NCBI RefSeq assembly: GCF_000423405.1
Contig: NZ_AUHX01000001.1
Coordinates: 1-64,000 of the forward strand
Direction: 5' to 3'
Source: Mesonia mobilis DSM 19841
GTDB lineage: Bacteria; Bacteroidota; Bacteroidia; Flavobacteriales; Flavobacteriaceae
DNA: 64,000 bases
The stretch's first letter is position 1. Every line of letters begins with the position of its first letter. This document shows, in pieces, positions 1 to 9,182 of this stretch. Position numbers and translations under genes: made by a program. A model generated the notes under the pieces. The model saw only the letters and a program-made list of their open reading frames with translations. It was not told the DNA's origin and did not search any database.

Positions 1-73
1 ATTCCGAACAGAGAAGTTAAGCTCGTTAGCGCAGATGGTACTGCTAACTGTGGGAGAGTATGTCGCCGCCTTC
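1..73 (+). rRNA. rrf: 5S ribosomal RNA, 3' part (truncated by window start)
   Basis: The first ~73 bases match the conserved second half of bacterial 5S rRNA: the CCGAACAGAGAAGTTAAG block, then GCGCAGATGGTACTGC and the closing GTGGGAGAGTATGTCGCCGCC stretch. The 5' third lies outside the window. An intrinsic terminator follows within about 6 bases, as expected for the end of an rRNA operon; the 16S and 23S genes are presumably upstream. The 3' end is placed just after GCCGCC and may be off by a few bases. Confidence 0.94.
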
Positions 74-78
74 TTTAT

Positions 79-113
79 AAAAGCCCTTTATCATATGATA
101 AAGGGCTTTTTTT
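79..113 (+). terminator. Intrinsic terminator of the rRNA operon
   Basis: Two perfect 16-base arms (79-94 and 95-110) form a hairpin with AAGCCCTTTATC in the left arm, followed by a T run to 113. It directly follows the 5S gene. The innermost bases CATATG serve as the loop. Confidence 0.92.
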
Positions 114-114
114 A

Positions 115-475
115 TGACCAAAACCAAAAATCAAGAAACCACACCAACGTTAGGGATAGAGCTTTTCGACTACGCTCAAAACAAGCTAATTGTTTAAGCT
201 CTTTTATTTTTAATCAAAATAAAAAGTGAAAAGCGAGTAGCGATAGCACGAGCCGAAGGAAAAGCCATAAAACAAATTATCTTATAGTTTTTAATCTTCA
301 TATTTATTCTAATAGAGGATATTAGTATAATTTATAAGCTTCAAACTATTTTTCTATTTGGCATAAGAATTGAACTTTATAATAAAGAATTTATAAGTTT
401 AGTAAACCAAAGTAGAATCAATTATAATCTACCGAAATTGACGGTTATTACTGTCAAGATGACCAAAATATATTT
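115..475. other. Non-coding spacer between rRNA operon and lon, with a repeat-like block
   Basis: No credible gene is seen in these ~360 bases. The part at 144-270 is richer in G+C than the rest. It holds TTCGACTACGCTCAA near 165-182 and GCGAGTAGCGATAGCACGAG near 233-252, strings that resemble short dispersed intergenic repeats of flavobacteria. It also contains a TTTTATTTT / AAAATAAAA inverted repeat at 202-224. The last 170 bases are very AT-rich and presumably hold the lon promoter; a TTTG at 357-360 followed after 19 bases by TAAT is only a weak candidate. Confidence 0.5.
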
Positions 476-2923
476 ATGAGTAAATCTAATTTTTTTAATA
501 TAGACAATTTGTCATTGCAAGGAATTAATGAGGATGCAGAATTAATCCCATTAATGACACCTGAAGATGAAGAAGAAATTAATCGAGAAGAATTGCCAGA
601 TGTTTTACCGATTTTACCCTTAAAAAATACGGTTCTTTTTCCTGGAGTTGTTATCCCTATTACTGCTGGAAGAGATGCTTCAATTAAATTAATTAATGAA
701 GCTAATAATGGAGATAAAACTATTGGTGTTGTTGCGCAGAAAGATAGTAATGTTGAAAATCCTGAAGCTAAAGATCTTCATCAATTAGGAGTGGTTGCTC
801 GAATTTTGAGAGTTTTAAAGATGCCTGACGGAAATACTACGGTGATCATTCAAGGTAAAAAGCGTTTTAAAATTAATGAAGTTGTTGCTAACGAACCATT
901 TTTTAAAGCGACAGTACAATCTGTTCCAGAGGTAAAACCCGCGACAGAAAGTGAAGAGTTTTCAGCAATTATTGAATCTATTAAAGATTTATCGTTGCAG
1001 ATTATAAAGGATAGTCCTACGATTCCTTCAGAAGCTTCTTTTGCTATAAAAAATATTGAGAGTCATTCTTTCTTGATCAATTTTATTTCTTCTAATATGA
1101 ATTTAACAGTAGAAGAAAAGCAGAGTTTATTAGAAACTAATGATTTGAAAGAACGTGCTTTGGCGACTTTGAAGTTTATGAATATGGAGTTTCAGAAGTT
1201 AGAGCTTCGAAATAATATTCAGTCGAAGGTGCAAAGCGACATGAGTCAGCAACAGCGTGAATATTTTCTTCATCAACAATTAAAAACAATTCAAGAAGAA
1301 CTTGGAGGTGTTTCTGATGAAGGAGAGATTGAAGAAATGCGCAAACGTGCTAAAAAGAAAAAATGGGATAAAAAGGTAGCAAAGCATTTTGATAAAGAAT
1401 TATTCAGAATGCAACGTATGAATCCGCAAGTTGCCGAGTATTCTATTCAGCGTAATTATTTAGATCTATTTTTAGATTTACCTTGGAATGAATTCAGCAA
1501 AGATAAATTTGATTTAAAAAGAGCTCAAAAAATATTAGATCGCGATCATTATGGTCTAGAAGAAGTTAAGCGTAGAATTATTGAGTATCTAGCCGTGCTT
1601 AAGCTTCGTAACGATATGAAGTCTCCAATTTTATGTTTATACGGACCTCCGGGAGTTGGTAAAACTTCTTTAGGTAAATCTATTGCAGAATCTCTAGGTA
1701 GAGAATATGTAAGAATTTCTTTAGGTGGTTTACGTGATGAAGCAGAAATTAGAGGTCACCGTAAAACTTATATTGGAGCGATGCCGGGTAGAATTATTCA
1801 GAGTTTGAAGAAAGCCGGAACCAGTAATCCTGTTTTTGTTTTAGATGAAATCGATAAGTTAGGAAATAGTCATCAGGGAGATCCTTCTTCAGCTTTATTA
1901 GAAGTTTTAGATCCTGAGCAGAATAGCGAATTTCACGATAACTTTTTAGAATTAGGATTTGACCTTTCTAAAGTTATGTTCATCGCTACTTCAAACAGTT
2001 TAAATACAATTCAGCCTGCTTTAAGAGATCGTATGGAGATCATCAATATGACGGGTTATACGATTGAAGAAAAAGTTGAAATCGCTAAACGCCATTTACT
2101 TCCGAAGCAAATAAAAGAGCACGGTATCAAAGCAAAAGATATCAAATTAGGTAAGCCTCAATTTGAAAAAATAATTGAAGGTTATACGAGAGAATCTGGA
2201 GTTCGTGGTTTAGAAAAGCAATTGGCGAAAGTAGTTCGTTATGTCGCTAAAAATATTGCGATGGAAGAGGAGTATAACGTAAAAATTTCAACAGAAGATA
2301 TTTTTAAAATTCTTGGTCCTGCGAGAGAAGCTAATAAATATGAAAATAACGATGTAGCCGGAGTAGTTACCGGATTAGCGTGGACAAGCGTTGGAGGCGA
2401 TATTCTGTTTATTGAATCTATTTTATCTAAAGGAAAAGGGAATCTTAGTATTACTGGAAACTTAGGGAAAGTGATGAAAGAATCTGCAACCATCGCGATG
2501 GAATACATTAAAGCAAATGCAGAAGAATTTGGTATCAATCCTGAAATCTTAGAGAAATATAACGTGCATATTCACGTACCGGAAGGAGCGACCCCAAAAG
2601 ATGGACCAAGCGCGGGAATTACTATGCTTACTTCTTTGGTCTCTTTATTCACTCAGAAAAAAGTGAAAAAGAATTTAGCGATGACTGGAGAGATTACTTT
2701 ACGAGGTAAAGTTTTACCGGTAGGCGGAATTAAAGAAAAAATTCTTGCAGCTAAGCGTGCTAAGATTAAAGAGATTATTCTTTGTGAAGAGAATAAAAAA
2801 GATATTGAAGAAATAAACGAAACTTATTTAAAAGGGCTTACTTTTCATTATGTTAGTGATATGAGTGATGTTTTAAAACATGCCATCACTAACCAGAAGG
2901 TGAAAAATTATAAAGAACTTTAA
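476..2923 (+). CDS. lon: Lon ATP-dependent endopeptidase (endopeptidase La)
   Basis: A cytoplasmic AAA+ serine protease that degrades misfolded and regulatory proteins. The 815 residues match the usual Lon length. The order is an N-terminal LON substrate-binding domain (about 40-250), a helical linker, an AAA+ module with Walker A GPPGVGKT at 390-397 and Walker B VLDEIDK, and a C-terminal S16 protease domain. The catalytic Ser is in PKDGPSAG (about S712) and the Lys in GGIKEK (about K755), the usual Ser-Lys dyad arrangement. The highly acidic N-terminal extension before the LON domain is common in Bacteroidetes homologues. The gene stands alone, with a terminator 20 bases after the stop. Confidence 0.97.
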   Translation: MSKSNFFNIDNLSLQGINEDAELIPLMTPEDEEEINREELPDVLPILPLKNTVLFPGVVIPITAGRDASIKLINEANNGDKTIGVVAQKDSNVENPEAKDLHQLGVVARILRVLKMPDGNTTVIIQGKKRFKINEVVANEPFFKATVQSVPEVKPATESEEFSAIIESIKDLSLQIIKDSPTIPSEASFAIKNIESHSFLINFISSNMNLTVEEKQSLLETNDLKERALATLKFMNMEFQKLELRNNIQSKVQSDMSQQQREYFLHQQLKTIQEELGGVSDEGEIEEMRKRAKKKKWDKKVAKHFDKELFRMQRMNPQVAEYSIQRNYLDLFLDLPWNEFSKDKFDLKRAQKILDRDHYGLEEVKRRIIEYLAVLKLRNDMKSPILCLYGPPGVGKTSLGKSIAESLGREYVRISLGGLRDEAEIRGHRKTYIGAMPGRIIQSLKKAGTSNPVFVLDEIDKLGNSHQGDPSSALLEVLDPEQNSEFHDNFLELGFDLSKVMFIATSNSLNTIQPALRDRMEIINMTGYTIEEKVEIAKRHLLPKQIKEHGIKAKDIKLGKPQFEKIIEGYTRESGVRGLEKQLAKVVRYVAKNIAMEEEYNVKISTEDIFKILGPAREANKYENNDVAGVVTGLAWTSVGGDILFIESILSKGKGNLSITGNLGKVMKESATIAMEYIKANAEEFGINPEILEKYNVHIHVPEGATPKDGPSAGITMLTSLVSLFTQKKVKKNLAMTGEITLRGKVLPVGGIKEKILAAKRAKIKEIILCEENKKDIEEINETYLKGLTFHYVSDMSDVLKHAITNQKVKNYKEL

Positions 2924-2943
2924 ATTCAACTTTAATATATAAT

Positions 2944-2975
2944 AAAAAATCCCCTGCAATTGCAGGGGATTTTTT
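2944..2975. terminator. Bidirectional terminator between lon and the PUL regulator
   Basis: A perfect palindrome with arms 2944-2959 and 2960-2975 carries the core CCCCTGCAATTGCAGGGG, flanked by A and T runs so it can stop transcription from both sides. The minus-strand gene ends inside it: its TAA stop is formed by 2974-2976. The core is almost identical to the hairpin at 17744-17772 on the far side of the PUL. Confidence 0.9.
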
Positions 2976-5895
2976 AGTTTGTAAGACTTTCAAAAAATTC
3001 AATTAATTTATCATCGTGATCAAGATTTAGTTTTTTCCTGAATCGATATCTTGCAGTTTCTACACCTCTTACAGAAATACCCAAAAGTGGAGCTATATCT
3101 TTATTCGATAAGCCCATTTTGATAAAGGCTGATAGACGTAATTCCTTTTTAGTGAGATTGGGTACAACCTTTCTTAAATTCTTAAAGAAGTCGTGATGAA
3201 CATTTTCAAAGTTACTATCAAAGACAGCTAAATATTCTTCATCAATTTTATTTTGATGCATTTTTTTAAAGATTTCAAGAATTTTTTGATTAGACTGTTT
3301 ACTCTTTACAATAGTTTTTAATTCTTTTAGATCTTCTTGAAGAGTAGAAAAGAAATTTTTCTTATTTACCAATAACATTGTGTAATTGGCTAATTCTTTA
3401 CTTTTTTGTAATATATCCTTTTCTAAATGTTCTTTATCTTTTTCGATCTTAGCTTTATCTTTTTGTAGTTTAAGTTGATCAATTTCTAATTGAAGCATTT
3501 TATTAGCTCGCTGTTCTTTAAGAATCGATTTTTTATTTTCATAATTAATCTTCCGTTTTACTAAGCGTTGTATTATATAAATTAAACCTATAAATAGTAA
3601 GAAATAGATGAAGTATGCCAGTTTTGTTTGATACCATTTAGGCTGAATATAAAATCTAAAAATTGCCGGTGAAGCTTCATTGCCTAAAACATTTTTACTT
3701 TTAACTTTAAAAGTATATTCTCCGGGAGTGAGTAAATTATATTCTTTAAATGAAAGTTGTTGCCAATTAGACCAATCATTATCAATACCTATAAGTTGGT
3801 AACTATAACTATTATTTAAGCTGTTCGGCATATTTGGTGCAGCAAAAGAAAATCGAAGTGTAGTTAAATTATTAGGCAGATTGATTAGTGAGTCATTTAC
3901 AATTGGTAGAAATGAAGTTTCTTGTTCTGTAGAAAAGCTAACTTTAGTAATTTCTGTTGAAATGTTTTCCGGTTTTCTTTTCTTATTGAGATTATAGAGA
4001 TATAATCCTGTATGAGTTCCAATTAACACGCCATTCTCTGATATAGGAATAATAGTTTCCATACCTCGATTAAAAGTGCCTTTAGTTTGCAAAAAAATAT
4101 CTTTTTCGATGAAAGGATTATTTGAATTCGTTTCAAAATAGCCTAATTCATCATCTTGAACAACCCAAGTTTTATTTAGACTTTGTAGAATTTTTCGCGG
4201 ATTCCTCTTAGTGTCTATGATCTTGTTTAATTTTTCAAAAGGTTCAAATTTTTTATTTTTTTCATTAAAGTAAAAAGCACCTTTATTGGTTGAAAAAACT
4301 ATTTCATCTTCCCAATTAAAAACATTTACATTAAAAGGAGAGGGCAACCCATTTTTATCGGTATAATGATCTATGGCTATCGTTCTATCTAAGTTTTCGC
4401 TAAATGTAATTTTGTAAACACCTTTATAACCGTGACAAACCCAATACGTGTAAGGTTCTTTACTGGCTAAAATATCTCTAGAAGATTCGTCGAAACCTTC
4501 AACTTTATTTCTAATTTTCCAATTGTTATTAATTAGTTGGAGAATATATATACCATTATATGAACAAACTAAATAGGCATTTTCACTTTTATTAAAAGGA
4601 ATAGTTTTCCAAATTCCATTAATATTTCCAATTTTATCAACTTTTAAATTTTTAGAAATTTTATAAAGTCCTTTATCGTGATTGATAAATAATTCATCTT
4701 TAATGATAGAAAAACTCCACGCTTGACCTTGAAGGCTGTTTATTTTTTTAAAACTATTAGAATTTATAGTGTTATTGTTTAGTGATGAATAATAAACACC
4801 TTTATTGGTAGCCAAAAACAAATTATTCTCAAAAACTTGTGCATCATAAACAGAAGCTAGATTAAATAGATTAGTTCTCGGGCTATTATAATTTAAAAAC
4901 TCTAGACCGTTATCAAGTAATGCCCAGACATTTTCTTTTTGGGTTTGAAATAAATTTAAAACCGTTTGACCATTTAGATTCTCTAAATTATTTACTTGAA
5001 ATTTATTTTCATTTTTTTGAAGAACAATAATGCCTTGGCTTAATGTTCCTAATAGTATTTGATTTTTGTAAGCTATTGCAGAGATAACTTGATCGTTAGC
5101 ATCTTTAAATAATGACTGAATTTGCTGAATACTTTCTTTTTGTTTACGAAATACATTTCCGGTATTTGTAATCAATTCTAAATTTTTAGTGATGTAGACA
5201 ACCGTTTCATAATTTATAGTAGAAGCATCTAAAAATTTTTTGATTTGATTGGTAGCAAGGTCAACCTCATAAATACCTTCATTTGCATCTTGTACAAAAT
5301 ATCGGTCGTTCACTTGAAAGCTCTCTATAAAAGAATTTCTAGAAGGTATTTGGGTAACAGTACCATTTTTTAATAGGAATAATTTTTTAAAACTTCTAAA
5401 AATAATATTATCATTAATAGCACTAATCTGCCAAATATTCTCAAACGAAACATTATTTAATTGAAGTGTATCTTTAAGCGACTTAAAAGTGTATTCGCCA
5501 AATTGGTTTTTGCTAATCGTTCCCAATTCATTATATCCGCCAGCATAAATAACACCGTTGCTATCTTTTGCTAAGCTTCTAACAGATGAAGAATTTGGTA
5601 GTTTAATTTTATTCCAACTGCTACCATTGTAAATTAAGATACCGTCATTATTTCCAAAATACATTACACCTTTATCATCTTCAGTAACACTCCAAAATTG
5701 AGCATCTGCATCAAAATCTTGCTGTGTAAAATGAACGATACTTGGGTTTTTAGACTGTAGAGATAAATCTTGAAATAAGTCAAAATTTTGTGCTTTTATT
5801 GAAAAATGAAATAGGAAAATGATGAAAATTATCATCCAATTCATTAATAGAATCACATTTTTTTGCTTAAAAAAATAATTAATGCTTGATGTCAT
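2974..5895 (-). CDS. Membrane-spanning PUL regulator: periplasmic beta-propeller sensor, Y_Y_Y domain, coiled coil, LuxR-type HTH
   Basis: Likely senses oligosaccharides in the periplasm and switches on the adjacent susC operon. A hydrophobic N-terminal segment (about 14-36) ending in KAQ is a signal peptide or anchor. About 650 residues of Reg_prop-type propeller follow, then a Y_Y_Y-like domain (about 690-750), one transmembrane helix (about 757-777), a Lys/Glu-rich coiled coil (about 780-850), and a C-terminal LuxR/GerE HTH (about 914-963, with LSNKDIAPLLGIS). There is no histidine kinase or receiver domain, so this is a one-component regulator, not a hybrid two-component system. An alternative start at Met18 is possible. 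It is divergent from susC across 337 bases. Confidence 0.88.
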   Translation of the reverse strand: MTSSINYFFKQKNVILLMNWMIIFIIFLFHFSIKAQNFDLFQDLSLQSKNPSIVHFTQQDFDADAQFWSVTEDDKGVMYFGNNDGILIYNGSSWNKIKLPNSSSVRSLAKDSNGVIYAGGYNELGTISKNQFGEYTFKSLKDTLQLNNVSFENIWQISAINDNIIFRSFKKLFLLKNGTVTQIPSRNSFIESFQVNDRYFVQDANEGIYEVDLATNQIKKFLDASTINYETVVYITKNLELITNTGNVFRKQKESIQQIQSLFKDANDQVISAIAYKNQILLGTLSQGIIVLQKNENKFQVNNLENLNGQTVLNLFQTQKENVWALLDNGLEFLNYNSPRTNLFNLASVYDAQVFENNLFLATNKGVYYSSLNNNTINSNSFKKINSLQGQAWSFSIIKDELFINHDKGLYKISKNLKVDKIGNINGIWKTIPFNKSENAYLVCSYNGIYILQLINNNWKIRNKVEGFDESSRDILASKEPYTYWVCHGYKGVYKITFSENLDRTIAIDHYTDKNGLPSPFNVNVFNWEDEIVFSTNKGAFYFNEKNKKFEPFEKLNKIIDTKRNPRKILQSLNKTWVVQDDELGYFETNSNNPFIEKDIFLQTKGTFNRGMETIIPISENGVLIGTHTGLYLYNLNKKRKPENISTEITKVSFSTEQETSFLPIVNDSLINLPNNLTTLRFSFAAPNMPNSLNNSYSYQLIGIDNDWSNWQQLSFKEYNLLTPGEYTFKVKSKNVLGNEASPAIFRFYIQPKWYQTKLAYFIYFLLFIGLIYIIQRLVKRKINYENKKSILKEQRANKMLQLEIDQLKLQKDKAKIEKDKEHLEKDILQKSKELANYTMLLVNKKNFFSTLQEDLKELKTIVKSKQSNQKILEIFKKMHQNKIDEEYLAVFDSNFENVHHDFFKNLRKVVPNLTKKELRLSAFIKMGLSNKDIAPLLGISVRGVETARYRFRKKLNLDHDDKLIEFFESLTN

Positions 5896-6126
5896 CTGTT
5901 AATTATGAGAATAATTTATGCTTTTATAGTGTCTTCATTTGTTTTTAGCACTAAAAACTCCTTCAAATCTATAATTTTTAAATTTATAATCACTTAAAAA
6001 ATAATTATTTATAAGTATTGAAGTAGTAATGACGTACTGTTAATTTATGGTGAAGTAATCGAAGTGTATTAAAAAAACGATATCTCATCTTTTCAATTTC
6101 TAATTTTCTAAAAATTTTTAACACTA

Positions 6127-6189
6127 AACGAAATCGTTGTAGACTACTTGCAAAATACAAAGCTTTGTAATTAGAATTCTAAATTTTGT
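6127..6189. promoter_or_regulatory. Candidate operator/promoter region of the susC operon
   Basis: The 337-base space between the regulator and susC (5896-6232) contains no gene. It holds two inverted repeats: AACGA-AA-TCGTT at 6127-6138 and a perfect 14-base palindrome TACAAAGCTTTGTA at 6156-6169. A TTG at 6137-6139 lies 20 bases before AAGCTTTG (6160-6167), a one-mismatch version of the Bacteroidetes -7 box TAnnTTTG that would overlap the palindrome; TAAATTTTG at 6181-6189 is another imperfect candidate. The palindrome is seen directly; its use as the regulator's binding site is inferred. Confidence 0.4.
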
Positions 6190-6232
6190 AAAGTTACGAT
6201 AACGATTGAAATGATTATTTAAATTTTAAAAT

Positions 6233-9169
6233 ATGGGATTAAAAAACTATTTGATTTATTGTTTTTCCTTTATAGGTTTTATGGCTTGGTCACAAACAGA
6301 AAGAAATGGTCAAGTTCTAGAAGCAGTTACAGATATGCCAATTCCTGGGGTGAATGTAATTATTAAAGGAACAAATAATGGAGTAGTAACCGATTTTGAC
6401 GGTAATTATTCAATTATGGCTACTTCACAAGACACACTAGTCTTTTCTTATGTAGGTTTTCAGAACAAAGAAATTCTTGTTGGTAATAAAGTGACTATGA
6501 ATGTTTCTTTAGAAGAAAATACAGAAGCATTATCAGAAGTTGTTGTGGTAGGTTATGGTTCTCAAAAAAGAGAAGATATTACCGGTGCAGTTGGAGTAAT
6601 AGATGCTGAAGAAACTTTTAAAGAAAGACCTAACAATGATTTAGGTTCTCTTATTCAAGGTCAAGCAGCCGGAGTTCAAGTACTTAAAAGTTCTGGGAAA
6701 CCTTCTGCAGGATTTAATATTCGAGTTAGAGGTACAAGCTCGATAAGTGCAGGAAGTGATCCTTTGTATGTTATCGATGGAGTTCCTACTACAGATACTC
6801 GTTCTTTAAATCCATCAGATATAGAAAGTATTTCTATTTTAAAAGATGCTTCTTCGGCAGCTATTTATGGAGCTCAAGGTGCAAACGGTGTAGTTTTAAT
6901 CACTACCAAGCAAGGAAAATCTGAGAAAGCTCAATTTCAATTTGATTCTTATGTTGGGGTAGCACAAGTTTGGAAAACTTTAGAAGTTTTAAACGCAGAA
7001 CAATACCGAGATTTAATGACTGAGTTAGGCTATAATACGCAGTGGGATCAGTACAACGAAAATACAGATTGGCAAAATAAAGTATTTAGAGATGCACTAT
7101 CCCATAACTATCAACTTTCTGTATCTGGTAAGAATAATGGAACTCAATATTATATTTCTGGAGGATATTTAAATCAAGAAGGCGCTGTAAGAAGTGCAGA
7201 AATGGAGCGATTCAGCTTTAAAACTAATCTATCTAAAGAAGTTAACGATTGGTTGAAAATTGGTACCAATGTAAATTATACACATTATTCAGATGTAGAT
7301 GTTACCGACAATGCTGCCGTTAATCAAGGTGGAGTTTTACTAGGTGTTTTAGCAACTCCTCCAAATATAGGAGTTTATAATGAAGATGGTACGTTTACCA
7401 GTAATCCATTCCAAGACTGGGAAAACCCGATTTCAAGCACAGATGGTGCAGACAGAGGTTATAAAAATCAACGTTTACTTGGTAATATTTATACTGAAGT
7501 AGATTTTCTTAAAAATTTTACCTTCAAAACTAATTTCGGGATAGATTTTAATGCAGACCGTTATGATTATTTTTTAGATCCTTTTAGAACAAGTTATGGT
7601 AGAGCTCTAAACGGTTCTAGTCAATATAACACCAACATAAATAATTACTTTATTTGGGATAATACTTTAAGCTATAAAAATAAGTTTGGAGATCATAAAA
7701 TTGAAGGATTAGTAGGAAGCGTCTATCAAAAAAATAGAGGGGAATACAGTAATATTGAAAGAAGAAACTTTGCAATTGCAGAGATCACTACACCGGGAGC
7801 AGGTTCAGAAATTGTTGGTGCAAGTGCCGGAAAGAGTGAAAAAGCGAATGCCTCTTTTATTTCTAGAATAAATTACGATTACAAAAATCGTTATTTATTA
7901 ACTGCTAACTTTAGAGCAGATGGCTCAAGCAATTTTGGTCCAAATAACCGTTGGGGATACTTTCCTTCATTTTCTGTAGGTTGGAGAATCTCAAGAGAAT
8001 CTTTTTTAGAAAATATTGATGAATTATCTGAACTAAAACTTAGAGCAGGTTATGGTATTGTAGGTAACGATAATCTTGGTTCTTATGCGTATTTAGCTCG
8101 TGTAGGTAGCGGCGGTAATTATCCTATTGGAGGGCAAACTATGCCGGGAACTTATCCTGCTACCATTGCCAATGACGATTTAAAATGGGAAGAGTCTGAG
8201 CAAACTAACTTAGGAGTAGACTTAGGCTTATACGATGGTAAAATCACATTTTCTGCAGATGCTTACATTAAGAAAAATTACGATTTATTGCTCAATGTGC
8301 CTATGCCTACTGGAACAGGATTTAGTTCAGCAATTCAAAACGTTGGTGAAATTGAAAACAGAGGTCTTGAATTTCAATTAAATACCATTAATTACAGTAA
8401 CGAAAACTTTACTTGGAGAACATCAGCTAATTTATCTTTTAATAGAAATGAAGCTAAAGATATCGTTGGTCAAGTAATTACTCGAGGAGGTGTAGCAAGT
8501 AGAGGTAATGTGAGTTTAATTAGAGAAGGTGAACCTTTAGGTACATTTTACGGTTATGTTTGGGGAGGTGTAGATCCTGCAACAGGTAATGTTTACTATA
8601 TTAATCAAGAAGGAGAAAGTACATTTACTCCAACTGCCGATGATCGTAAAATTATAGGAGATCCTAATCCAGATTTTATTTACAGCTTAGGAAATACATT
8701 TACTTATAAAGAATTTGGCTTAGATATTTTCTTACAAGGTTCTCAAGGAAATGATATTTTTAATGCTACAAAACTCCAAATGGAATCGATGATAGATTCT
8801 AAAAACCAACTAGCTTCTGTACTTAATAGATGGAGACAACCTGGCGATATTACCGATATACCACGAGTAAATACAGAAGGAAGCACAGATAACTCAAGAT
8901 TATCAAACCGCTATGTAGAAGATGGTTCTTACTTAAGATTTAAAGCTGTAACCTTTAGTTATAATTTCAAACAAAATGCTTTAGATAAACTACACTTAAA
9001 CGCATTAAAATTTTATGTGACCGGTGAAAATTTAATCACTCTTACAGATTATTCTGGTTTCGATCCTCAGGTGAATGCTTTTGGTGGTGATAATGCAGTA
9101 CAAGGAGTAGATTTTGGTACCTATCCGCAAACTAGAAATGTAATTTTTGGAATGAATGTTAGATTTTAA
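6233..9169 (+). CDS. susC: SusC/RagA-family TonB-dependent outer-membrane transporter
   Basis: The outer-membrane pore importing oligosaccharides captured by SusD, energised by TonB. The 978 residues carry a signal peptide ending near AWSQ (about residue 21), a carboxypeptidase-regulatory-like domain (about 22-100), the typical SusC junction with VVVVGYGSQ around 104-112, a plug domain with the LYVIDGVPT motif, and a 22-strand-type beta-barrel ending in the aromatic NVRF. Length and motifs are normal for the family. It is first in the plus-strand PUL operon, and susD follows after 13 bases. Substrate is inferred from the downstream GH30/GH3 enzymes as a beta-glucan. Confidence 0.95.
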   Translation: MGLKNYLIYCFSFIGFMAWSQTERNGQVLEAVTDMPIPGVNVIIKGTNNGVVTDFDGNYSIMATSQDTLVFSYVGFQNKEILVGNKVTMNVSLEENTEALSEVVVVGYGSQKREDITGAVGVIDAEETFKERPNNDLGSLIQGQAAGVQVLKSSGKPSAGFNIRVRGTSSISAGSDPLYVIDGVPTTDTRSLNPSDIESISILKDASSAAIYGAQGANGVVLITTKQGKSEKAQFQFDSYVGVAQVWKTLEVLNAEQYRDLMTELGYNTQWDQYNENTDWQNKVFRDALSHNYQLSVSGKNNGTQYYISGGYLNQEGAVRSAEMERFSFKTNLSKEVNDWLKIGTNVNYTHYSDVDVTDNAAVNQGGVLLGVLATPPNIGVYNEDGTFTSNPFQDWENPISSTDGADRGYKNQRLLGNIYTEVDFLKNFTFKTNFGIDFNADRYDYFLDPFRTSYGRALNGSSQYNTNINNYFIWDNTLSYKNKFGDHKIEGLVGSVYQKNRGEYSNIERRNFAIAEITTPGAGSEIVGASAGKSEKANASFISRINYDYKNRYLLTANFRADGSSNFGPNNRWGYFPSFSVGWRISRESFLENIDELSELKLRAGYGIVGNDNLGSYAYLARVGSGGNYPIGGQTMPGTYPATIANDDLKWEESEQTNLGVDLGLYDGKITFSADAYIKKNYDLLLNVPMPTGTGFSSAIQNVGEIENRGLEFQLNTINYSNENFTWRTSANLSFNRNEAKDIVGQVITRGGVASRGNVSLIREGEPLGTFYGYVWGGVDPATGNVYYINQEGESTFTPTADDRKIIGDPNPDFIYSLGNTFTYKEFGLDIFLQGSQGNDIFNATKLQMESMIDSKNQLASVLNRWRQPGDITDIPRVNTEGSTDNSRLSNRYVEDGSYLRFKAVTFSYNFKQNALDKLHLNALKFYVTGENLITLTDYSGFDPQVNAFGGDNAVQGVDFGTYPQTRNVIFGMNVRF

Positions 9170-9182
9170 AAAGAATGATATA

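Noticed and set aside
35-229. Open frame across the 5S rRNA end
   Set aside because: It runs through the 5S gene and its terminator; the translation has no sensible features.
2239-2538. Antisense open frame within lon
   Set aside because: It is opposite the conserved protease domain of lon and is explained by codon bias.
9156-9182. Upstream start for SusD
   Set aside because: It overlaps the end of susC and puts a charged leader before the lipoprotein signal; 9183 gives a proper lipobox.
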